Part shown: positions 6,655 to 12,444 of the stretch, one piece after another
Numbering within the stretch: the stretch's first letter is position 1
Layout of the letters: each line of letters begins with the position of its first letter
DNA from: Pseudomonadota bacterium
GTDB taxonomy: Bacteria > Pseudomonadota > Alphaproteobacteria > Rhizobiales > Devosiaceae
DNA length: 12,444 bases
Direction of reading: 5' to 3'
Assembly (NCBI GenBank): GCA_023437755.1
Contig: JAEZFJ010000220.1
Span: 1 to 12,444, forward strand
Made by a program: the position numbers and the translations under genes
The notes under the pieces: generated by a model
The model's database searches: none
What the model was told of the DNA's origin: nothing
The model's input: only the letters and a program-made list of their open reading frames with translations

Positions 6655-7721
6655 GCCGGATCGACTGGCTGGTGCTAAGGCGGCTTGGCGCCCGTATCGG
6701 GGTGACATTGTTTGTCTTCTACGGGCTGATCGCGCTGGTGGAGTCGCTCGACACCTGGCGGTTCAACTATGTCGCGGACCAGCATGGCATGGGCGCGGCG
6801 CTACTGATGGTGTCGATGAGCGCGGTGAAGTGGACCATCAAGACCATGCCGGTGACGGTGCTGATGGGCGCCATTCTGGGGCTGATCGACCTCAAGGCCC
6901 GACACGAACTGACCGTGATCAAGGCCAGCGGCATTTCGATCTGGCGAACCATACGGGCCCCGACCGTCGCCCTGCTGCTGATCAGCCTGGCGGTGGGCAT
7001 CGGCGCCGAAACCGTCAGCACGCAGGTCGGTCGCGACCTCTACCCGACGCCTCCCGGGCAGGCGGCACAACTCACCCCACCAGGCGAAATCTGGCTCGAG
7101 CAGCGGGCCGACGGACATCACTATGTGATCATGGCGCGCGGGATGGGGGCGACGGGCGACGTGCTGCACGATGTGACCCTTTTCCATCTGACCGACCAGC
7201 CCGAACGGCGGCTGCTGGCGGCTGAGGCACGGCTGGAGGCCGGGGAATGGGTGCTGCCGGAGGCAACAGGTCTGGCGCCTGACCGCCCTGCCCTGCTGAT
7301 GACGGACTATCGCCTGCCGACCGGCTCGTCCCCGGCCGAAATCGGGCTGAAACTGGCGTCCACGGAAGACATGACCTTTTTCGAGCTGGCGACGCTGCTG
7401 CAGCAGGGCGTGGCGGATGCCGGCATACGCAATGCAGCAACCATGCGACTGATTAAACTGCTGGCGCTGCCGCTGGTGCTAACCGGTTCGCTGTTCATTG
7501 CCTTTGCGTTTACTGCGGGTTATCGAAGAGCTTCTAATTATGGACCAGCGGTCCTGTACGGGATCGTGCTGGGCTTTGTTGTGTTCGTGATCACCGAAAT
7601 GGCCGACCGAGCAGGGTCGACCGGTGTCCTGAACCCCGCTTTTGCGGCAATCGGCCCGGCGTTCGTGGCGATCGTCATTGGCGTGACGGTGCTGCTGTAC
7701 AAGGAAGACGGGCGCGCGTGA
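6651..7721 (+). CDS. lptG: LPS export ABC transporter permease LptG
   Basis: This 356-residue protein is the partner permease of LptF. Membrane segments are predicted at about 14-32, 62-80, 103-120, 267-288, 297-316 and 333-350. Between the third and fourth lies a periplasmic jellyroll domain (about 121-260, with EIWLEQRADGHHYVIMARG at 146-164). The coupling helix is canonical, ARHELTVIKASGIS at 83-96, with E86 as the conserved glutamate that contacts LptB in characterised systems. The final part, ALPLVLTGSLFIAFAF followed by NYGPAVLYGIVLGF, is also typical. It starts with ATGA over the lptF stop, and its own stop is separated from lptD by one base, so all three are likely coupled. A possible in-frame upstream start at 6609 would run into lptF and is not needed. 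Confidence 0.9.
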   Translation: MSRIDWLVLRRLGARIGVTLFVFYGLIALVESLDTWRFNYVADQHGMGAALLMVSMSAVKWTIKTMPVTVLMGAILGLIDLKARHELTVIKASGISIWRTIRAPTVALLLISLAVGIGAETVSTQVGRDLYPTPPGQAAQLTPPGEIWLEQRADGHHYVIMARGMGATGDVLHDVTLFHLTDQPERRLLAAEARLEAGEWVLPEATGLAPDRPALLMTDYRLPTGSSPAEIGLKLASTEDMTFFELATLLQQGVADAGIRNAATMRLIKLLALPLVLTGSLFIAFAFTAGYRRASNYGPAVLYGIVLGFVVFVITEMADRAGSTGVLNPAFAAIGPAFVAIVIGVTVLLYKEDGRA

Positions 7722-7722
7722 G

Positions 7723-10020
7723 ATGAAGTCCCGGGGGATCAAGAGAGCAGCACTGCTCGGCCCGGCCATCGCGGCGGGGATGTTGCTCGTGGCTGCGCCG
7801 GCCCTGGCCCAGGGCATCCTCCCTGCAGATTTCTTCAATGCCCCACTCGACCAGAACGCGCCCGCGTCGGTGGAAGCCAATCAGCTCACCTTCAATGCCA
7901 ACACCAATGTCATCACCGCCGTGGGTGATGTGGTGGTGAGCCAGGGCGGCTACACCGCCACCGGGCAGGATCTGGTTTACGATCGCAGCTCCGGAAAGGT
8001 GCGATTTATTGGTGGCGTCACGGTTCGTGACCCCTCGGGCAATCTGCTCGAAACCGAAGACCTCGAGATGACCGGGGGCATGCGGCAGGCCTTCATCGAT
8101 TCCCTGACGATCACTTCGTATGACGGGGCAAAGATAACCGCCGACAGCGCCGACTACGACGACGCGCTGGAGACCATCCTGGTCAATGCCACCTACGCGC
8201 CTTGCGGCGATTGCATCGACGACGAAGGCCGGCGCATCGGCTGGTCGATGCGCGCGGCCAAGGTTGTGCACAATTCCGAAGACGGGTCGGTTTACCTGGA
8301 GCAGCCGTCGCTGGCGGTTCTCGGCATTCCGGTCGCGTGGCTGCCGTATCTTTGGCTGCCGGACACCAGCGACTCCGTGTTGGTCAACCTGCGCATGCCG
8401 ACCTACGACTACGCCGATGATTACGGGCACCGGCTGGATGTGCCCTACTATGCCTATTCCACCCGCTGGACCGACATCATCCTGACGCCGACGGTGATGA
8501 GCCGGCAGGGCTTTCTGATGAGCGCGGAGTGGGTGCAGCGTTTCGACAACGGCTCCTTCCAGATCAAGGCGTCCGGGCTCTACCAGTGGGACCAGGCAGC
8601 CTTCGCGGGCGAAGTCGGTGATCGCGACTGGCGCGGTGCCATCCAGACTTCGGGAGAGTTCCGGCCCATCAAGAACTGGACGGCGGGCTGGAGCTACACC
8701 GCCTTCACCGATGCGGCCTATCTGGTCGACTACAAGCTGACCAACGCCAAGTCTTCAGTGGACCAGGTGTATGCGACGCATGTGTCGGACAACACCTTCA
8801 TCGACGCGCGGGTGCAGCGGTTCAACGTGCTCGGCAACGTCACTCCTGCCGATCAGGGCCGACAGGCGATGGCCGTTCCAGCTGTCCGTTTCGACCACAT
8901 CCACGAGCTCGGCGGCGAGATGGGGCGCATAGAGATCACCGGCAAGCTGCTGGGGGTGAGCCGCGGGGGCGATGCCACCGGCGCGCTGAATGCGGTGCCC
9001 TACACGTTCGGCTACGCCGGCAACAAGCAACATGCGGCTTTCCAGGCGGCCTGGCAGACCCAGTGGATTGCGCCCGGCGGGTTCGTCGTGACCCCGTATC
9101 TCGGCGGCCGTGCCGATGTGGCCTATTACGACGGCACCAGCGCAATCGGACCAGCCCCGACGACATTGTGGAGCGCAACGCCGATCGCGGCGATGGATGT
9201 GCGGTTCCCGATGGCCGCCAGTGACGGATCCACCGTGCACCTGATCGAGCCGATCGCGCAACTGGTCTACCGCGGAAGCAACACCAGCCTTGTCGGCATC
9301 ACCAATGACGACGCGCAGAGCTTCGTGTTCGACGACACCAACCTGTTCAGCTTCAACCGGTTCTCCGGCTGGGCCCGGCAGGAAACAGGAGTGCGGGCCA
9401 ATATCGGCGGGCGCTACCAGGCCAATTTCGTCGACGGGAGCTATTTCGAGCTGGTCGGCGGGCAGTCGTTCCAGATCGCCGGGGTGAATGCGTTCACACA
9501 GGCGGACCCGACCAACGTGACCCTGGGCAGTGGCCTCGACAGTGCGGCTTCCTATGCCGTGCTCGGCGCCTACGGGCACTTCACCAATGGGCTGAGTGTC
9601 GGCGGCAAGCTGCAGGTCGATCCTGCCGGCCCGACGATCACCCGCGCCGCGGCCACGGGCAAGCTGACGACGGCATTGTTCACCGCCGGGGTGGGCTACC
9701 ACTACGTGGCCGCAGTGCCCGCGCTGGGCGTGCTCCAGAACCAACACGAGGTCAGTGGGACGCTGACCATTCCGCTGGCGGATTACTGGAGCGTGAAGGC
9801 GGATGCCGCCTATGACGTCACGGGCGGCAGCGCGCTTCTGGTTGGCGGAGGCCTCAACTACGACGACGGGTACCTGGCAGCCGGGGTCTATGCTTCCCGC
9901 ACCGGCCCGACCCATGCGAGCCCCAACAGCACCAGTATCCTGGCGTCCTTCCGCATCAAGGCGCCGGCCGGTTTGAATGTGGGCTATTCGGGCGCAATAC
10001 CGTTGCCGACTCTCAACTGA
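7723..10020 (+). CDS. lptD: LPS-assembly protein LptD
   Basis: This 765-residue protein (E. coli LptD has 784) starts with a signal peptide that likely ends at A27-L28-A29. Residues about 50-120 form an LptA/OstA-like periplasmic domain (VEANQLTFN, GDVVVSQGGYTATGQDLVYD, KVRFIGGVTVRDP) that receives lipopolysaccharide from LptA. From about residue 190 the OstA_C beta-barrel region begins with SLAVLGIPVAWLPYLWLPD. It includes NLFSFNRFSGWARQETGVRA, the recognisable LptD motif in the barrel, and the chain consists of alternating aromatic strands to the end. The protein inserts lipopolysaccharide into the outer leaflet together with the lipoprotein LptE, not present here. Only two cysteines occur, C161 and C164 in PCGDC; the C-terminal cysteine pair of E. 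coli is missing. The gene follows lptG by one base and precedes surA, its likely folding chaperone. Confidence 0.92.
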   Translation: MKSRGIKRAALLGPAIAAGMLLVAAPALAQGILPADFFNAPLDQNAPASVEANQLTFNANTNVITAVGDVVVSQGGYTATGQDLVYDRSSGKVRFIGGVTVRDPSGNLLETEDLEMTGGMRQAFIDSLTITSYDGAKITADSADYDDALETILVNATYAPCGDCIDDEGRRIGWSMRAAKVVHNSEDGSVYLEQPSLAVLGIPVAWLPYLWLPDTSDSVLVNLRMPTYDYADDYGHRLDVPYYAYSTRWTDIILTPTVMSRQGFLMSAEWVQRFDNGSFQIKASGLYQWDQAAFAGEVGDRDWRGAIQTSGEFRPIKNWTAGWSYTAFTDAAYLVDYKLTNAKSSVDQVYATHVSDNTFIDARVQRFNVLGNVTPADQGRQAMAVPAVRFDHIHELGGEMGRIEITGKLLGVSRGGDATGALNAVPYTFGYAGNKQHAAFQAAWQTQWIAPGGFVVTPYLGGRADVAYYDGTSAIGPAPTTLWSATPIAAMDVRFPMAASDGSTVHLIEPIAQLVYRGSNTSLVGITNDDAQSFVFDDTNLFSFNRFSGWARQETGVRANIGGRYQANFVDGSYFELVGGQSFQIAGVNAFTQADPTNVTLGSGLDSAASYAVLGAYGHFTNGLSVGGKLQVDPAGPTITRAAATGKLTTALFTAGVGYHYVAAVPALGVLQNQHEVSGTLTIPLADYWSVKADAAYDVTGGSALLVGGGLNYDDGYLAAGVYASRTGPTHASPNSTSILASFRIKAPAGLNVGYSGAIPLPTLN

Positions 10021-10047
10021 GCAGCATCGGATTTTGGCCGTATTCGT

Positions 10048-10065
10048 CGCGCAATTGACAGCGCG
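10048..10065 (+). other. Small hairpin with TTGACA in its loop, lptD-surA gap
   Basis: CGCGC (10048-10052) and GCGCG (10061-10065) can pair around an 8-base loop, AATTGACA. An outer pair TGGCCG (10035-10040) and CGGCCA (10064-10069) competes with it. The loop contains a perfect TTGACA at 10055-10060, but no acceptable -10 lies 16-18 bases downstream. The 103-bp gap is the longest inside this gene block. It may attenuate transcription or be chance. Confidence 0.25.
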
Positions 10066-10113
10066 GCCATCACTGCCCCATGGAGGGCGGCGGCGCATTC
10101 GATTGGCAGAGGC

Positions 10114-10119
10114 GAAGGA
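10114..10119 (+). promoter_or_regulatory. Ribosome binding site of the surA-like gene
   Basis: GAAGGA ends 4 bases before the ATG at 10124 and is a good Shine-Dalgarno match. It decides the start: the frame is open back to 9977 inside lptD, but only 10124 has this site and is directly followed by a signal peptide. Confidence 0.65.
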
Positions 10120-10123
10120 CAAT

Positions 10124-11023
10124 ATGGCGAACGGCATGTGGAGGCGCGTGGGCGGCGCCCTGATCGCAGGCGTGCTGCTGGTGGCAGCAAGCTTGAGCCC
10201 GGCTCTGGCGCAGAATGTGCGGGTGACCGTGAACGGTACCCCGATCACCGACGTGCAGATCTCGCAGCGCGTCAAGCTGTTTGCGCTCGAGGGCAACCAG
10301 GGCGGCACGCGTGGCGCCACCGAGCAACTGATCGATGAAGCCATCCAGTTGTCCGAAGCCAAGCGGCTCGGGATCACGGTGTCGAACGCGCAGGTGGACG
10401 AAGCGCTGCTGCAGGTGTCCCGCAATCTCCGCGTGAGCCAGGACCGGCTGGTGCAGATCATGCAGCAGTCCGGCGTGAACATGGATACCCTCAAGGACCG
10501 GTTGCGGGCCGCAGTGGCCTGGAATGCCGTAACCCAGATGGCCGTCATGCCGCAGGTGCAGCTGGACGGCGCAGCGCTGGACCAGCAGGCCGCCAGCAAG
10601 ATCAACGACTTCCAGCGCTTCGACTACATCCTCAAGGAGATCATCTTCGTGGGTGCAGGCTCGGGCGCACGCAGCGGCCAGGCCAACAACTACCGCTCCA
10701 AGTTCAACGGCTGCGATGGCGCGGTGAACCTGTCGCTGGGGTATACCGACGCCGCGGTGATCGACATCGGCCGCCGTCATGCCACGCAGTTGCCGGAGGC
10801 GCTGGCAAAGGAACTCGCCGGGCTCAACGTCGGCGGCATCACCAAGCCGCGGGTGGTCGAGCAGGGCGTGTCCATGCTGGCGGTCTGCGAGAAGACGCAG
10901 GCAGACGACCTCACCTTCGTGAAGGGTGAACTGGAAGCCGCGGCCGGCAACTCGGCGCTCGAGACGCGCCAGAAGGAATACATGGCCAACCTGCGGTCGC
11001 AGGCAAAGATCATCTACAACTAA
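10124..11023 (+). CDS. surA: SurA-like periplasmic chaperone (SurA N-terminal domain)
   Basis: This 299-residue protein has a signal peptide that likely ends at A27-L28-A29. Next comes the SurA N-terminal pattern: VRVTVNGTPITDVQISQRVKLFAL (32-55), LIDEAIQLSEAKRLGITVS (69-87), and the helix pair QVDEALLQVSRNL and SGVNMDTLKDRLR. The region at about 165-257 (FDYILKEIIFV ... LPEALAKELAGLNVGGITKP ... MLAVCEK) has parvulin-like strands but is short and lacks a well-formed parvulin active site. E. coli SurA has 428 residues with two parvulin domains, so this is a reduced version typical of alphaproteobacteria. C197 and C255 could form a disulfide. The place between lptD and pdxA equals that of E. 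coli surA and supports a role in outer-membrane protein folding, probably including LptD. Isomerase activity is uncertain. Confidence 0.82.
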   Translation: MANGMWRRVGGALIAGVLLVAASLSPALAQNVRVTVNGTPITDVQISQRVKLFALEGNQGGTRGATEQLIDEAIQLSEAKRLGITVSNAQVDEALLQVSRNLRVSQDRLVQIMQQSGVNMDTLKDRLRAAVAWNAVTQMAVMPQVQLDGAALDQQAASKINDFQRFDYILKEIIFVGAGSGARSGQANNYRSKFNGCDGAVNLSLGYTDAAVIDIGRRHATQLPEALAKELAGLNVGGITKPRVVEQGVSMLAVCEKTQADDLTFVKGELEAAAGNSALETRQKEYMANLRSQAKIIYN

Positions 11024-11029
11024 GCGTCG

Positions 11030-11049
11030 GGCGGGCTGGAATGCCCGCC
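11030..11049 (+). other. Perfect hairpin between surA and pdxA
   Basis: GGCGGGC (11030-11036) and GCCCGCC (11043-11049) form a perfect 7-bp stem with a 6-base loop, beginning 7 bases after the surA stop. No T-run follows, so strong termination is unlikely. It may protect the 3' end of an upstream transcript or cause partial termination. Its position covers the alternative pdxA start at 11041 and argues for the start at 11071. Confidence 0.4.
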
Positions 11050-11070
11050 TCACTCTCCCGGGGGGCGGAG

Positions 11071-12069
11071 ATGCAAAAGCCGCTGGCCATCAGCATGGGA
11101 GAGCCTGCAGGGGTGGGTCCGGAACTCATCCTGCAACTGTTCGCGCGGCGCCGGGAGCTGGAGCTTCCGGCTTTTTGCGTTTTCGGACACCGGGACCTGT
11201 TCCGCGCCCGTGCAGCACGGCTGGGGCTCGAGGTGACGGTAAGCGCGTGCACGGCGGCAGACGCCGCCGACGTGTTCGAGACGGCACTGCCGGTGATCGA
11301 CGTCGGCGGACTGGTGCCCGACCACCCGGGCGAGATTTCGGTGGTGTCGGCGCGCGCGGTGATCGAGTCGATCACCTCGGCCGTATCGGCAACGCTGACG
11401 GGTGCCTGCCGCGGGCTGGTGACGGCGCCGATCCACAAGGCGGCGCTCTACGATGCCGGGTTCCGGCATCCGGGGCACACCGAGTTCCTGGCTGAGCTGT
11501 GTGCGCAGGGCGGCAAGCCGCGACTGCCGGTGATGATGCTGGCGCATGGCGGCCTCAGGGCGGTGCCGGTGACCATACACGTTCCGATCCGGGATGTGCC
11601 CGACCTGCTGACGCGGGAACTGGTGGCGGAGACGGTGCGCATCGTAGCGCATGATCTCAAGAAGCGGTTCGGGCTCGAGGAGCCGCGCATTGCCGTTGCC
11701 GGGCTCAACCCGCATGCCGGCGAGGGCGGCGCCATAGGGCGCGAGGACCAGGAGATCGTGATGCCGGCAGTGCTGGATCTTCAGCACGAGGGCATCACGG
11801 TGGAAGGTCCGCTGCCCGCGGACACGCTGTTCTATCCCGCCCACTGGGCGAAGTACGACGCCGTGGTGGCGATGTACCATGACCAGGCGCTGATCCCGAT
11901 CAAGACGGTGGCGTTCGAGGATGCCGTGAACGTGACGCTGGGGCTGCCGATCGTGCGCACGTCGCCGGACCATGGCACGGCGTTCGACCTTGCTGGCACC
12001 GGCAAGGCCTCGCCCAAGAGCTTTCTTGCGGCCATTCGCATGGCGGATGCCATGACGGCGGTGCGATGA
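11071..12069 (+). CDS. pdxA: 4-hydroxythreonine-4-phosphate dehydrogenase
   Basis: This 332-residue cytoplasmic enzyme oxidises 4-phosphohydroxy-L-threonine with NAD+ and, after decarboxylation, gives 3-amino-2-oxopropyl phosphate, which PdxJ joins to deoxyxylulose phosphate to make pyridoxine phosphate. It begins with LAISMGEPAGVGPELIL and shows TAPIHKAAL (118-126), PGHTEFLAEL (134-143), NPHAGEGG (213-220) and YHDQALIPIK (269-278). H170, H215 and H270 match the three metal-binding histidines of E. coli PdxA (166, 211, 266) with a constant shift of 4. The end motif RTSPDHGTAFDLAG is also present. ATG 11071 is chosen because the conserved N-terminus starts there and a GGGGG tract precedes it. 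ATG 11041, which would add ten residues, lies in a hairpin loop and remains possible. The stop overlaps rsmA by 4 bp. Confidence 0.92.
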   Translation: MQKPLAISMGEPAGVGPELILQLFARRRELELPAFCVFGHRDLFRARAARLGLEVTVSACTAADAADVFETALPVIDVGGLVPDHPGEISVVSARAVIESITSAVSATLTGACRGLVTAPIHKAALYDAGFRHPGHTEFLAELCAQGGKPRLPVMMLAHGGLRAVPVTIHVPIRDVPDLLTRELVAETVRIVAHDLKKRFGLEEPRIAVAGLNPHAGEGGAIGREDQEIVMPAVLDLQHEGITVEGPLPADTLFYPAHWAKYDAVVAMYHDQALIPIKTVAFEDAVNVTLGLPIVRTSPDHGTAFDLAGTGKASPKSFLAAIRMADAMTAVR

Positions 12070-12444
12070 GCCAGATCGACGACCAGCCGCCGTTGCGCGA
12101 AGTGATCGCCGAGCACGGGCTGCGCGCCAAGAAGGAGCTGGGGCAGAACTTCCTGCTCGATCTCAACCTGACGGCACGCATTGCGCGTGTCGGCGGATCG
12201 CTCGAAGGCGTCCGAGTGATAGAGGTGGGCCCGGGTCCGGGTGGTCTCACCCGGGCGCTGCTGGCGGAGGGAGCGCGCGAGGTGATCGCGATCGAGCGCG
12301 ATGCGCGGGCGCTGCCGGCATTGGCGCAAATCGCGGAGGCCTATCCGGGGCGGCTGACGGTTATCGCCGGCGATGCCATGGAGATGGACTACCGGTTGCT
12401 CGCGGACGGCCCGACGCGGATCATCGCCAACCTGCCCTACAATA
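12066..12444 (+). CDS. rsmA: 16S rRNA dimethyladenosine transferase (5' part, runs off the window)
   Basis: The first 126 residues are present; the gene continues past the end. RsmA (KsgA) uses S-adenosylmethionine to dimethylate two adjacent adenines, A1518 and A1519, near the 3' end of 16S rRNA, late in small-subunit assembly. The N-terminus carries AKKELGQNFLLD (21-32), which is diagnostic. The SAM-binding motif I is VIEVGPGPGGLT (51-62), E77 in AIERD is the expected ribose-binding acid, GDAMEMD lies at 102-108, and the catalytic motif IV begins as NLPYN at 122-126. The ATGA overlap with the pdxA stop decides the start and suggests coupling. The lptD-surA-pdxA-rsmA order is the same as in E. 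coli. Confidence 0.93.
   Translation, partial: MSQIDDQPPLREVIAEHGLRAKKELGQNFLLDLNLTARIARVGGSLEGVRVIEVGPGPGGLTRALLAEGAREVIAIERDARALPALAQIAEAYPGRLTVIAGDAMEMDYRLLADGPTRIIANLPYN

Noticed and set aside
8755..10605. A 616-codon open frame on the minus strand opposite lptD and surA
   Set aside because: It is a mirror of two well-recognised plus-strand genes in GC-rich DNA. Its translation has a random-looking composition with no domain I can recognise.
1..12444. Mobile elements, CRISPR arrays, tRNA or rRNA genes
   Set aside because: I saw no transposase, integrase, regularly spaced repeats, or RNA-gene signatures on either strand.

Overview
The window is GC-rich and densely coding, and it looks like chromosomal housekeeping DNA from an alphaproteobacterium. 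The reasons are the divergent arrangement of pepA and lptF, the lptF-lptG-lptD-surA-pdxA-rsmA block, the short SurA-like protein and the HolC type. A Hyphomicrobiales member (Devosia-like) is my best guess. It rests on recall of family sequences and was not searched. I see no insertion sequence, phage gene, CRISPR array, tRNA or rRNA. No gene-free gap exceeds about 165 bp.

Left part, 1-2323, plus strand: the C-terminal end of an ABC-F ATPase overlaps a Cupin_5 (DUF985) protein by 4 bp. After a short gap with an inverted repeat and a candidate promoter come an exported HExxH protein of the DUF4344 type and a DUF1697 protein. These two also overlap by 4 bp.

Middle part, 2316-5423, minus strand: read in transcription order, this is pepA (M17 leucyl aminopeptidase), a GNAT acetyltransferase, holC (DNA polymerase III chi) and a YitT-family membrane protein, packed like one operon. 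pepA carries an in-frame TAG at codon 227, ahead of all its metal-binding and catalytic residues, while the rest of the frame is intact. This is the most notable anomaly here. The yitT stop overlaps the DUF1697 stop of the opposite strand by 8 bp.

Right part, 5587-12444, plus strand: lptF, lptG, lptD, a surA-like gene, pdxA and the start of rsmA. LptF and LptG are the inner-membrane permease of the lipopolysaccharide export machine. LptD is its outer-membrane translocon, and the SurA-like periplasmic chaperone probably helps fold outer-membrane proteins such as LptD. PdxA (vitamin B6 synthesis) and RsmA (16S rRNA dimethylation) follow. The order lptD-surA-pdxA-rsmA is the same as in Escherichia coli. 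Most junctions are ATGA-type overlaps or gaps of a few bases, which suggests translational coupling.

I did not find a convincing undescribed system. The leads worth a check are the pepA amber codon, the LptD with only one CxxC pair, the short SurA-like protein with two cysteines, the exported DUF4344 protein and several inverted repeats at gene ends.
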